64,000 bases of DNA, from contig CAVYDJ010000003.1 of NCBI GenBank assembly GCA_963767285.1, forward strand, positions 1 to 64,000. The letters are read 5' to 3'. Position numbers and translations under genes: made by a program. This document shows, one piece after another, positions 39,924 through 49,395 of the stretch. Numbering within the stretch: position 1 is the first letter of the stretch; each line of letters begins with the position of its first letter. Origin of the DNA: WHSW01 sp963767285. GTDB taxonomy: Bacteria > Actinomycetota > Thermoleophilia > Solirubrobacterales > 70-9. The notes beneath the pieces were generated by a model, which had not been told where the DNA came from, did not search any database, and saw only the letters and a program-made list of their open reading frames with translations.

Positions 39924-41264
39924 ATGGCGGACAACGAGACGGCGGTCGCGGTCGGCGAGCGGGAGCACCCGGACAAGTCGGCCGAGGCGACCGAGAAGGC
40001 GCCGGAGAAGACGCGCCCGGCCGAGGTCTCGAATCTCGACATCGTCCGCCACTACTTCGACATCGCCGTCGAGCGGATGGGCCTCCCCGACGACCTCCGC
40101 GTCGTCTTCTGGACCCCCTACCGGGAGGTCACCGTCCAGATCCCGGTCAAGCTCGCGGACGGCAAGACCCACGTCTTCTCCGGCTACCGGATCCAGCACA
40201 ACGGAGCGCGCGGCCCCTACAAGGGCGGGATCCGATTCCACCCCGAGGTCGACGTCGACGAGGTCCGCGCGCTCGCCTCGCTGATGACATGGAAGACCGC
40301 GGTCGCCGGCGTCCCGTTCGGCGGCGCCAAGGGCGGCGTCAACTGCCCGGCCGACACGCTCGAGCCGTCCGAGCTGCAGAAGATCGCCCGGTCGTTCATG
40401 GACAAGATCGAGAAGGTCCTCGGCCCCACCCGCGACATTCCCGCTCCCGACGTCGGGACGAATGCCCAGACGATGGCGTGGTTCATGGACGAGTACGGAA
40501 AGCTGCACGGCCACACGCCGGCGATCTGCACGGGCAAGCCGATCTCCCTCGAGGGCTCCTACGGGCGCGAGGCGGCCACGGGCCGCGGCTGCGTCTACAT
40601 GTTCCGCGAGGCCGCCCCCCAACTCGGCCTCAGCCCCGCCGACACCACCTTCGTGGTCCAGGGCTACGGCAATGTCGGCTCCTGGGCGGCGCGGATCATG
40701 CAGCAGCTCGGAGGCAAGATGGTCGGCGCCTCCGACGCCCACGGCGCGATTCGCAGCGACGGCGGGATCGATGCCAACGAGCTGCATGAGCACATCTCCA
40801 CCGGGGGCCTGATCACCGATTTCGCCGGCGTCGAGTCGATCGACCCCGACGATCTGGTCGCGATCCCCTGCGACGTCTTCATCCCGGCGGCTCTCGGCGG
40901 CATGATCCACGAGCACAACGCCGACCGGATGCAATGCCGGATGCTCGTCGAGGGCGCCAACAGCCCGACCACGCCGGCGGCCGACTCCATCCTCAAGGAG
41001 AAGGGCGTCTACATCATCCCCGACGTGATGGCCAACGCCGGCGGCGTCGTTGCCTCCTACTTCGAGTGGGTCCAGAACCTGCAGCACTTCCGCTGGGAGG
41101 AGCGCGAGGTCAACGACCGCCTCGGCACGGTCATGCGCCGCGCCTACCGCGACGTGTCCGGACGCGCCAAGGAGGAGAAGCTCGACCTGCGCGAGGCCGC
41201 CTACCTGGTCGGGATCGAGCGGGTCGTCGACGCGGCGAAGACCCGCGGCTACATCACGACCTAG
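39924..41264 (+). CDS. gdhA: Glutamate dehydrogenase (Glu/Leu/Phe/Val family, hexameric type)
   Basis: A 446-residue cytosolic enzyme interconverting glutamate and 2-oxoglutarate plus ammonia. The substrate region is GARGPYKGGIRFHP, the catalytic lysine is in TWKTAVAGVPFGGAKGGV and the nucleotide fold starts VVQGYGNVGSWAARIM. About 35 residues at the N-terminus are a charged extension. The residue after the second beta-strand (VGASDAHG, an acidic Asp) suggests NAD rather than NADP, but this is weak. GGAGG lies well placed before the ATG. It is a single transcription unit. Confidence 0.92.
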   Translation: MADNETAVAVGEREHPDKSAEATEKAPEKTRPAEVSNLDIVRHYFDIAVERMGLPDDLRVVFWTPYREVTVQIPVKLADGKTHVFSGYRIQHNGARGPYKGGIRFHPEVDVDEVRALASLMTWKTAVAGVPFGGAKGGVNCPADTLEPSELQKIARSFMDKIEKVLGPTRDIPAPDVGTNAQTMAWFMDEYGKLHGHTPAICTGKPISLEGSYGREAATGRGCVYMFREAAPQLGLSPADTTFVVQGYGNVGSWAARIMQQLGGKMVGASDAHGAIRSDGGIDANELHEHISTGGLITDFAGVESIDPDDLVAIPCDVFIPAALGGMIHEHNADRMQCRMLVEGANSPTTPAADSILKEKGVYIIPDVMANAGGVVASYFEWVQNLQHFRWEEREVNDRLGTVMRRAYRDVSGRAKEEKLDLREAAYLVGIERVVDAAKTRGYITT

Positions 41265-41341
41265 CCGGGACTAGGGCGTCGAGAGGCACACAAGCGAGCG
41301 GAAGCGGCCGAGGACGCCGAAATGCGCCGCCTATCGGCGTC

Positions 41342-42162
41342 CTAGAAGTCGAAGTCCTTGGGTTCGCCTTGCTCGAACCAGAGCTCGTCGTCCTCGGGCT
41401 GATCGCGAAGGAACTCGGGCGTCTCCTCGAGCACGTCCTCTTCCTCGATCTCCCCCTCGACGATCTCGACCTCACCCGTCTCCTCGATCGGGCCCTCGAC
41501 CACCTCGGCCTCGCCGGTCTCGGTGACCGCCGGCTCGAGGGCTTCCGCCTCGCCGGTGTCCTCGATCGCGCCCTCGAAGTGATGCTCGACCGTGTCGAGC
41601 GACTCGATCGGCGGCTCGAAAGCGTGCTCGTGCTCGACCGTGTCCAGTGACTCGATCGGCGGCTCGGCGGGCTCGGGCGGCGGCGCGGCTCGGGGGCCGG
41701 CTCCGGTTCGGGCACAGGGGTCGGATCAGGCTCCACCGCGGGCTCGAGCTCGACGGCCGGTTGGTCCTCGGTCGCGGGCGGCGCCTCGGCCGCAGGCGCC
41801 GTCTCCTCGAGGTCAAGGTCGAGATCGAGCTCGTCGCCAGGGTGGTCGGGCCCGTCGCCGCTCTGGTCAAAGAGACCCCCTGCCTCGGGCGCAGGCGGCG
41901 CCTCCTCTACGGGTGGTGCCGGCTCTGGTTCGATCGGCGGGGCGATCGGCTCGTCGGGCATGGCCGGAGCCTCCGCGGAAGGAGGTTCGGCGACCGCGGC
42001 TGAGAGGTCGCCCTCGGCGCCTTCCTCAGGGAAGTCCGGATCGCCCGGACGGCTCGGGGGACCGAAGGCCTCGTCTTCGAGGCGCGCCAACTCGCCGTCC
42101 TCGGCGCCCTGGCGGCGCTTCAGATCGAGGTGCTCTCGAATCGCGTCGTCAAGAATTCCCAT
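41342..42162 (-). pseudogene. Acidic Pro/Glu-rich protein, frameshifted near 41690
   Basis: The N-terminus MGILDDAIREHLDLKRRQGAEDGEL is a conserved-looking helix. It is followed by a long Pro/Glu/Ala-rich acidic region. Near 41675-41700, in a GCC-rich tract, the frame changes: the original frame becomes Arg/Ser-rich and runs to 41254. The +1 frame continues the acidic repeats (twice PPIESLDTVEH, then EETGEVEIVEGEIEEEDVLEE) and ends FEQGEPKDFDF with a TAG at 41342-41344. The second reading clearly is the real one. A single-base error or mutation explains it. The protein is likely disordered and cytosolic; function unknown. Confidence 0.7.
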
Positions 42163-42242
42163 GGCTATGCGATCAGCGACAGACTAGCGAGCCCGGTCCC
42201 CGCGGTGAGGGTGGCACTGGCACGTCGTGGGCCGGATCCCGC

Positions 42243-44180
42243 CTACTTTCGCCGCGGTGCGCCCGTTACCTGCGCTCGTCGATCGGCAGCGCGGCGGCCC
42301 ACCTTCGGGCCCTGGACCGCCTCGGTCGGCTCGACCACGAGCCGGTTCTTGCCCGAGCCCTTCGCCTCGTAAAGGGCCACATCGGCCTTCGAGATCAGCT
42401 CGTGCGCACTGGCCGCGAGGCCGGGCAGGGTCGCCAGTCCAAGGCTCGCGGTGATCTTGATCTCGCCCTTGGCGTCGAGCAGCGGCACCGCTTCCTCCTC
42501 GATCCGCTCCCGGATCCGCTCACCGACCTCGGCCGCGCCCTGGGTCGCTGTCTCGGGCAGGAGCACGGCGAACTCCTCGCCGCCGTATCGCGCCGGGAAG
42601 TCGATCTCGCGGGATTCCTCGGCGAGGATGCGCCCGATAACCCTCAGCACGGCGTCGCCCTGCGGATGGCCGTAGGTGTCGTTGATCTTCTTGAAGTCGT
42701 CGATGTCGATCATCAGCAGCGAGACGTCGTGGCCGAAGCGCTGGGCACGGGCGCCCTCCCGCTCGATCACGTCACGGAACGCCCGGTTGTTGGCGAGGCC
42801 CGTGAGGTCGTCGGTGACCGCCTGCTCGGAGACCAGCTCGTGGAGGGCGAGGTTCTCGACCGAGGCGGCCGCCTGGCCGACGAGATACAGGAAGACCTCG
42901 CGCTCGTTGGCGTTGAACGGGACGCCGGCGCGGGCAATCGTCATCGCTCCGAGCGGCGAGGAGGCGTCGGCGATCCGGCCGAGCGAGCTGGCGTACGCGA
43001 ATGCGTCGTTCTCGGCGACCTCGACCGGCCCGGCCTCGCGGAGCGCCCGTTCCTCGGCAGCCAAAGCCACCTCCTGGACGCCGTCCTTCGCGACCCCAGC
43101 CTCGGCTTCGGCACCGACGTGCCCGCTGAGCGCGACCAATCCATAGTCGGCGTCGCAGGTGCCGACCGCTGTCTCGACCAGGATCGCGAGCAGCGCCTGG
43201 CGGTCGAGCCCCGACGCGGACGCCTCGCCGATCCGGCGCACCGACTCCTGGATCTCGGCTCGCTGGCGGCGCAGCTGCTGCATCTGCGCCGAGAGCCGGT
43301 TGCTCATCTTGTTGAACTCCCGCGCCAGCCCGGCCATCTCGTCGTTGCCGGTGACCGGGACGTCGCCGGAGAAGTCGCCCTCGCCGATCCGCTTGGCGGC
43401 GCCGAGGACCTCCTTGATCTGGCCCTGAAGCGCGCGCAGCAGGAGCAGGACCGCGACGATCGCCAGGGCCAGGAACGCCGCCACCGCGATCGCGACCCTC
43501 GGGCTCGAGGACAGGAAGCCCTCGTCGTCCGCCCCGGCGTAAAGCGCCACCCGGACCTGTTCGTCACCGAGCGGCTCGGTCGCCGCAACGCGCAGTTCGC
43601 CCTGCTCCGCATCGACGGAAGCCGTATCGCCACCCTCGGGCAGATCCGTCGTGTCGATCGGGGTGGCTCCATTGATCGTACCCGTCGGGCCGATCAGCGC
43701 CGCGTTCTCGCCAGTCGCCTGCTCGATCCGCTCCAGCAACCGGTCCGCGCCGACCGCGGCGACGGCGACCGCACCAATCTTCTCGCCCGCCGCGGTCAAA
43801 TCGACCGAGGCGACGGCCACGGGAGCGCCGGCGGCCACCAGGACCTCCCTGCCCGCCGAGTTCGTCAACCGCAGCGCCGCCACGCCCTCGGCGTACTCGC
43901 GGGCCAGCGTGCGGAGGTCGGCGTCGTTACCGCTCTGCAAGGCAACAACCGCGTCCGGGTCCGCGGCGAGCTCGGCGGCGATCTGGCCCGCGTCGCGCGC
44001 CGAGTCCTCCTGCGCCTGCTCATAGACGGTGGTGGCGGTGCGCAACGCGGCGCTCAGCCGAGCGTCGGCCTTACCGCTCTCCGAGTCCGAGGCGATCTGT
44101 GAGACGAGCACGCCCAGCGCGACCATCGGCAGCACGACGATGATCACGAAGAACAGCGTCAATCGCAGGCGAAAACTCAT
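42243..44180 (-). CDS. Membrane-bound diguanylate cyclase with HAMP, GAF and GGDEF domains
   Basis: A 645-residue signalling enzyme. Order: transmembrane helix (residues 8-28), an extracytoplasmic sensor domain, a second helix (about 230-250), HAMP (about 255-305), a coiled segment, GAF (about 325-455) and GGDEF (about 470-630). The active site is RYGGEEF, and RxxD (REID) five residues upstream is the inhibitory I-site. It should make c-di-GMP from GTP with product inhibition, in response to an outside signal. There is no EAL domain. TAAGGT lies 7 bases before the ATG. Confidence 0.92.
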   Translation of the reverse strand: MSFRLRLTLFFVIIVVLPMVALGVLVSQIASDSESGKADARLSAALRTATTVYEQAQEDSARDAGQIAAELAADPDAVVALQSGNDADLRTLAREYAEGVAALRLTNSAGREVLVAAGAPVAVASVDLTAAGEKIGAVAVAAVGADRLLERIEQATGENAALIGPTGTINGATPIDTTDLPEGGDTASVDAEQGELRVAATEPLGDEQVRVALYAGADDEGFLSSSPRVAIAVAAFLALAIVAVLLLLRALQGQIKEVLGAAKRIGEGDFSGDVPVTGNDEMAGLAREFNKMSNRLSAQMQQLRRQRAEIQESVRRIGEASASGLDRQALLAILVETAVGTCDADYGLVALSGHVGAEAEAGVAKDGVQEVALAAEERALREAGPVEVAENDAFAYASSLGRIADASSPLGAMTIARAGVPFNANEREVFLYLVGQAAASVENLALHELVSEQAVTDDLTGLANNRAFRDVIEREGARAQRFGHDVSLLMIDIDDFKKINDTYGHPQGDAVLRVIGRILAEESREIDFPARYGGEEFAVLLPETATQGAAEVGERIRERIEEEAVPLLDAKGEIKITASLGLATLPGLAASAHELISKADVALYEAKGSGKNRLVVEPTEAVQGPKVGRRAADRRAQVTGAPRRK

Positions 44181-44187
44181 TTCCGAG

Positions 44188-44193
44188 ACCTTA
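44188..44193 (-). promoter_or_regulatory. -10 element of the diguanylate cyclase gene (leaderless)
   Basis: TAAGGT on the minus strand, 7 bases before the ATG at 44180. Confidence 0.4.
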
Positions 44194-44253
44194 GATCGGC
44201 CATCGTAGGGTTATCCTTCAGCCGGACGCCCGTGGTCGGTGCGTCGCACGCAC

Positions 44254-44326
<73 letters not shown>

Positions 44327-44410
44327 TCGGAGGGCCTGCACACAGGGCGCGTGGCAAAAGGGCCAACGCTGTCGCCCGCCAGGTCGCGACCACCCGCTTG
44401 TGCGAGCGGA

Positions 44411-44608
44411 CTAGAGCACAGCGAGGAGAGGCGCCATTCGGAAAGGGGTCGCATCCTCGTCCTCCAAGTAGACCTCGTAGCCGTATGGATCCTCGTAGGA
44501 ACACGTGCCGCCTCCGGGGTTAGTGCCGTGGTCGTAGACCACGTGCACCTTGCCGATCTCGGCAGCGTCCTTCTTATCGAACGTTCCTTCGAACATCGTG
44601 TCGCGCAT
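44411..44608 (-). CDS. Small ORF in cassette 1, function unknown
   Basis: A 65-residue acidic frame containing GKVHVVYDHGTNPGGGTCSYEDPYGYEVYLEDEDATPF. It lies downstream of the propeller gene on the same strand, 21 bases after its stop. The composition is protein-like but there is no ribosome site and no family I recognise. It could be the tail of a truncated gene. Confidence 0.35.
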   Translation of the reverse strand: MRDTMFEGTFDKKDAAEIGKVHVVYDHGTNPGGGTCSYEDPYGYEVYLEDEDATPFRMAPLLAVL

Positions 44609-44629
44609 GAGAGGGAGTGATGCGGTCCG

Positions 44630-46201
44630 CTACCTCTTGATCAGCTTGACTCGCTTCGCTTCTGTGTTGGCGTTGCCACCGGTCGGGGTGAATGTGATCG
44701 TGACTTTGAGCGTCAGCTTGCCCTTCTTGGTGAGCCGCTTCTTCGCCCGACCCGTCGGCTTGATCTTGACGCTCACCTGCCACGGGGGTCCGACCGCCTT
44801 GGCCTGGGCCCCCGTTCGCTGCGAAGAGCGCTGAGAAGCCACTCCCCGCCCGCCTACCGTCAACTCGCCCTCGCCTGGGACGTTGACGACAAGAGTCGCG
44901 ATCCCCCTCGCCGCGTTCCGCTTCAGCTTGCCGAAGGTGATGTCGTTGGGCGGCTCGAAGCCGATGCCGTTGGACGGCGGTGCGGTGACGACGAAGGGCT
45001 CGCTCCGGGCGCTTGCGGCGCCGGCGCCGGCGATGTTCGAGGCAGTGACGGCGCACCGATATTCGCCCGGCACGTCGGCGGTGTAGGAGCTGTCGGTCGC
45101 CCCGGCGATGTCAGTGCCGCCGCGGCTCCACTGATGCGTGAAGCTCTGGAGCTGTTGGTAGAGATTTGCGCCGAAAAGGTCGCTCGCCCATAAGCCCTGC
45201 GAGCAGGAGAGAACCGAGCCGGGAGCGCTGTCGCCGCTGATCACGGGCGCCCCGGTCGAGTTCGGAACCTTGACCAGGGCCGGGTAGGACGGCGAGTTGA
45301 CGTTCGCCCCGCTCGTCGGAAGGTCGTTGCCGCCACCGGTCCCATCCAGCCTTGCGTACGAAATCTTGTTGCCGTTCGCGAAGTAGATCCTTCCCGCGGC
45401 GGGGTCGATTGCCAAACCGAGCGGGAAGGGCCCACTGGCCCCGGTGGTCGCCAGGTTGCCGCCGGTGCCGCTGCCGTCCAGACTCGCGAACGAGATCCCG
45501 TTCAGGTTGGACCAGTAGATCCGCCCGCCGACCGGGTCGATCGCGGGCCCGCGCGGTGTATCCACGGTGGCTGCGCCGGTCGGCAGGTCGCCGCCGCTGC
45601 TGCCGTCGAGATTGGCGTGGGAGATCTTGTTAGCGCCGGCGTTCGTCCAGTAGATCCGCCGTGCCGCCAGATCGATCGCTACACCGTCGGGGTTGACCAG
45701 GGTCGCCAGACCGGTTGGGAGATCGCCGCCGCCACTTCCGTCGAGACTTGCAAACGAGATCTTGTTGCCGAAGTTGTTGGCCCAATAGATCCTCCTCGCC
45801 ACGGGGTCGATCGCCAGCCCAGCGGGGTTGTCGACGGTCGCCGCCCCAGTTGGCAGGTCGCCGACGACACCGGTTCCATCGAGGGTCGCAAACGAGATCT
45901 TGTTGTTGGGGGATCCTTGTGCCCAGTAGATCCTCCCGCCGGAAAGGTCCAGCGCCAGCCCGCGTCCGCCGCCCGGCATCGCGAGGTTGCCGCCGCCGCT
46001 TCCGTCGAGGCTCGCGAACGAGATGACGTTGGGTGGTGCGCCGTTGGTCCAGAAGACGCGATCGGCCGCAGACGACGGCTGGGTAAGCCCGCCCCCCACC
46101 AAGGTTGCGAGCGTGACGAGTAGAGCGGCCCGAACCCCCAATCTCCGCCTCGCGATGGCGTTCCTCCCTTGCTTGATCCCACGTGGATCGTACTGCTCCA
46201 T
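44630..46201 (-). CDS. Cassette 1: secreted YWTD/NHL-like beta-propeller protein with conserved C-terminal domain
   Basis: A 523-residue protein. After a signal peptide (ALLVTLATLVGGGLTQPSSAA) come about six repeats of some 43 residues with the pattern GLAIDP..RRIYWAN...KISFASLDGSG, a LDL-receptor-type YWTD propeller. An Ig-like stretch (about 330-410) follows, then a C-terminal domain starting PPNDITFGKLKRN and ending FTPTGGNANTEAKRVKLIKR. The same domain ends the cassette 3 protein. The exact start is uncertain (ATG at 46201 has no clear ribosome site). It fills most of cassette 1; its start lies 36 bases from the boundary module. Probably a surface adhesion or binding protein. Confidence 0.8.
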   Translation of the reverse strand: MEQYDPRGIKQGRNAIARRRLGVRAALLVTLATLVGGGLTQPSSAADRVFWTNGAPPNVISFASLDGSGGGNLAMPGGGRGLALDLSGGRIYWAQGSPNNKISFATLDGTGVVGDLPTGAATVDNPAGLAIDPVARRIYWANNFGNKISFASLDGSGGGDLPTGLATLVNPDGVAIDLAARRIYWTNAGANKISHANLDGSSGGDLPTGAATVDTPRGPAIDPVGGRIYWSNLNGISFASLDGSGTGGNLATTGASGPFPLGLAIDPAAGRIYFANGNKISYARLDGTGGGNDLPTSGANVNSPSYPALVKVPNSTGAPVISGDSAPGSVLSCSQGLWASDLFGANLYQQLQSFTHQWSRGGTDIAGATDSSYTADVPGEYRCAVTASNIAGAGAASARSEPFVVTAPPSNGIGFEPPNDITFGKLKRNAARGIATLVVNVPGEGELTVGGRGVASQRSSQRTGAQAKAVGPPWQVSVKIKPTGRAKKRLTKKGKLTLKVTITFTPTGGNANTEAKRVKLIKR

Positions 46202-46236
46202 TCGCGTACGAGCAGGAGCGGACCGCCGGATCCAAT

Positions 46237-46426
<190 letters not shown>

Positions 46427-46645
46427 AGCGTCGGCTTGATCTCCATTCCCACGGAGCTCGCCCAATCGAGGAGCTCGTCAGGCGTTCGCCGCGCTGGCTA
46501 AGTAGCGGCGGTCGATCTCGCTTCTCGCGCGTTGCGACAGCGGGGTCTCCGCCATCCGTCCGACACCGCTACACGATTGACAGGCCAGTCAATGGGAGCA
46601 GCGTAAGCTTCGCAGTCGAACACGGATACAGAGGAGGGGAGCTCC

Positions 46646-47590
46646 ATGATGCACCGTGAGGCAGGCGTAAGGCGCCACTTCAACTACGCCAACGTGATGT
46701 CGACCCTGGCGGTGTTCGGTGTAATCGCGGGCGGCACCGCGATCGCGGTGAGCATCCCGAAGAACGCCGTCACGTCCAAGTCGGTCAAGAACAACACCCT
46801 TCAGGGCAAGGACGTGAGGGAAGACACGCTGACCGGCGCCGACGTCCAGGAGGGCTCGCTTCAGATCCCGCAGCCCCAGATCCCGACCACGCTGCCCCCC
46901 AGCGGCGCCGCCGGCGGCGCCCTCACCGGCGAGTTCCCGAACCCGGGACTGGGCAACGACGCGGTGGGCTCCAGTCAGGTGGCGGACAGCGCGGTCGGCT
47001 CCTCGGAAGTCGCGGACGGCGCGGTCGGCTCCTCGGAAGTCGCGGACGGCGCGGTCGGCTCCTCGGAAGTCGCGGACGGCGCGGTCGGCTCCTCGGAAGT
47101 CGCGGACGGCGCGGTCGGCTCCTCGGAAGTCGCGGACGGCGCGGTCGGCTCCTCGGAAGTCGCGGACAGCGCGATCGGCTCCTCGGAAGTCGCGGACAGC
47201 GCGATCGGCTCCTCGGAAGTCGCGGTGGATGCCCTGGGCGCGCCTGACCTCGACCAGGACTCGGTTGGGGAATCGGAGCTCGGAGACAGGGCGGTGCTCT
47301 CCGAGCACTTCCGCAACGCCGGCACTTTCACTTCGGCCCTCGGAAGCGTTGGCAATGGCCTCTGCGCAACGCAGGACTTCAACGTCCCCGGGGCGGGCGT
47401 ACTGAATGATCTCTCCGACGACCTGATCCTCGTTTCGCCGCCTGCCAGCTTCTCCAGCGGTGCTCAGTTGACGGCACAGGTTGTCGACTCGAATACGATC
47501 CGCCTCCTCGCCTGCAACCACAGCGGCGGCGCGCTCGATGCGGACGGGGGCGGCGGTACGATCCGCTACATCACGATCGAGTTCCTCTAG
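46646..47590 (+). CDS. Cassette 2: membrane-anchored or secreted protein with VGSSEVADGA repeats
   Basis: A 314-residue protein. A hydrophobic segment (VMSTLAVFGVIAGGTAIAVSI, residues 16-36) is a signal or anchor. Then come NAVTSKSVKNNTLQGKDVREDTLTGADV-type imperfect repeats, a Pro-rich spacer, eight near-identical decapeptides VGSSEVADGA encoded by 30-bp tandem repeats, and a C-terminal globular domain of about 110 residues. The decapeptide design resembles the protein at 16824. GGAGGGGA precedes the ATG, and TTGACA occurs at 46577. It is the only cassette gene on the plus strand; its stop lies 36 bases before boundary B2. Confidence 0.78.
   Translation: MMHREAGVRRHFNYANVMSTLAVFGVIAGGTAIAVSIPKNAVTSKSVKNNTLQGKDVREDTLTGADVQEGSLQIPQPQIPTTLPPSGAAGGALTGEFPNPGLGNDAVGSSQVADSAVGSSEVADGAVGSSEVADGAVGSSEVADGAVGSSEVADGAVGSSEVADGAVGSSEVADSAIGSSEVADSAIGSSEVAVDALGAPDLDQDSVGESELGDRAVLSEHFRNAGTFTSALGSVGNGLCATQDFNVPGAGVLNDLSDDLILVSPPASFSSGAQLTAQVVDSNTIRLLACNHSGGALDADGGGGTIRYITIEFL
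46961..47230 (+). repeat. 30-bp tandem repeat in the cassette 2 gene
   Basis: Eight units of 30 bp (46991-47230) with one diverged unit before them, each encoding the decapeptide VGSSEVADGA or a one-residue variant. The units are almost identical in bases, so the copy number is likely to vary by slippage. Confidence 0.9.
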
Positions 47591-47623
47591 ACGCGTGAAA
47601 CGACAGCGGAGCGCCAGCGACCA

Positions 47624-47816
<193 letters not shown>

Positions 47817-47856
47817 CTCGAAGCGCGGGCGCGCCTGGCCGCGGCGGCCGCCCCCG

Positions 47857-49131
47857 TTATCGCTTGACGAGCTTCACGTCCTTCGACTCGGTGTTCGGCG
47901 CGCCACCGGTCGGGGTGAACATGACCCGCGGCTTCACCTTCGCCTTGCCGTCTTCGGCCAGCCGCTCCTTCGCCTTACCCTTCGCCACGACCTTGAGCTT
48001 GACGGCCCCCGCCGCGAGCGACGACTTCGCCTGGGGCCTCAGGTTCTTGCCGCGCAGCTGCAGGGATCCGGGCGCCGGCACTTCGACGGTGAGAGTCGCC
48101 GTGCCCTTTTTTTGGTTGCGCTTGACCTTCCCGAAGGCGATGTCGTTCGGCGGCGGCGCAGCGCTCGCGAACACTCCCCAGTCGGGATCGATGTCGTGGC
48201 CCACGGTCGTGTCGATGACCGTTTGGCTGGTTCCATCCGCGTTCATCACCCAGATGTCGCGCTCTGTCGTGACGGCACCGACCGCGGCGAGGCGGGTGCC
48301 CTGAGGGGAGAAGGCGGGCTGGACGAAGGCGACCGAGTTGTTGTCGGTGACGTTGTCCTTGTTGCCGCCGTTTGCGTCCATCAGCCAGATGTTGGGGAGC
48401 CCGGAGGCGTTCTCGGCGAACGTGTGGACGTACGCGATCCGCGTCCCGTCCGGCGACCAAACGGGGCTGTCGTCGTGACCCTGGTAGCAGAGGCCTTCGC
48501 AGGGCAACGACTCGTCCGGCGTGAGGTTGACCTCGCCGGTCCCGTTGGCGTTCATGGCGTACACGTTGCGGTTCGAGTCGCCGGGCCGGCTGGCGACGAA
48601 GGCGATCCGCGTCCCGTCCGGCGACCAAGCGGGCTCCCGGTCGTCGAACGTGTTGTTCGTGAGCTGGACCCGGCCGCTGCCGTCCGCGTTGATTGCCCAT
48701 ATCTCGCGGTCGGTCTGGCCGTCGACGTCGAAGCTGTTGGCGGCGTAGGCGATGCGCCCGTCCGACGACCAGGTGGGGTTCTCCTTCGTTGTCGCCGTCG
48801 ACGTGATGGTTGTCAGGCCGGTGCCATCGTGGTTCACGATCGCGATCTGTCCGCCCGCCACAAAGGCGATCTTGGTTCCATCGGGTGAGTAGGCCGGATC
48901 CGAGCTCGAGTTGGAGGAGGTGAGCCGCGTCGCCGGCCCACCCGGGTTGATCGCATAGATCTCGCCGGCGGCGACATCCCGGTTGCTGGTGAACGCGATC
49001 GGGCCGTCGGCTCCCGGGAACGCAGCGTCGGCGCTACCCGGCGCGAACAGCGCCAGGAGTCCGAGTGCGACGGCTGCCCGGGCCACGAATGAACGCAGGC
49101 GGTCACGCCCACGAGCAATGGCTACGTCCAT
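47857..49131 (-). CDS. Cassette 3: secreted TolB-like propeller with the shared C-terminal domain
   Basis: A 424-residue secreted protein. The signal peptide is AVALGLLALFAPGSADA. Six or so PD40/TolB blades follow, each with the word PxWSPDGTRIAFV (for example PAYSPDGTKIAFVAGGQ, PAWSPDGTRIAFVASRP). The C-terminal about 100 residues begin PPPNDIAFGKVKRN and end FTPTGGAPNTESKDVKLVKR, clearly the same domain as in cassette 1. The ATG at 49131 follows GGAGGG at good spacing. The stop lies 41 bases after the left tRNA core. The propeller may bind a polymer or protein; there is no catalytic motif. Confidence 0.82.
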   Translation of the reverse strand: MDVAIARGRDRLRSFVARAAVALGLLALFAPGSADAAFPGADGPIAFTSNRDVAAGEIYAINPGGPATRLTSSNSSSDPAYSPDGTKIAFVAGGQIAIVNHDGTGLTTITSTATTKENPTWSSDGRIAYAANSFDVDGQTDREIWAINADGSGRVQLTNNTFDDREPAWSPDGTRIAFVASRPGDSNRNVYAMNANGTGEVNLTPDESLPCEGLCYQGHDDSPVWSPDGTRIAYVHTFAENASGLPNIWLMDANGGNKDNVTDNNSVAFVQPAFSPQGTRLAAVGAVTTERDIWVMNADGTSQTVIDTTVGHDIDPDWGVFASAAPPPNDIAFGKVKRNQKKGTATLTVEVPAPGSLQLRGKNLRPQAKSSLAAGAVKLKVVAKGKAKERLAEDGKAKVKPRVMFTPTGGAPNTESKDVKLVKR

Positions 49132-49267
49132 GAGATCCCTCCACATCGAGATAGCTATGTCCCACCTAGGCCCGTCGTCGCCGGCCTCTGGCCGGCCGCG
49201 GTCCCCTGCCCTCGGCGTAGCGGAAGGATATCGGCGTGAAGGCGATAGCGGAACACCGGCGTCCATT

Positions 49268-49360
<93 letters not shown>

Positions 49361-49395
49361 CTCAGGAATCAGCAGGCGTCGGCGACGGGCGCGTG

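Noticed and set aside
41254..41341. C-terminal Arg/Ser-rich end of the acidic protein in the original frame
   Set aside because: It is the out-of-frame reading after a single-base shift near 41690; the other frame continues the acidic repeats to a proper end.
46961..47230. 30-bp repeats as a CRISPR array
   Set aside because: The units are directly adjacent with no spacers, keep one reading frame and encode a decapeptide.
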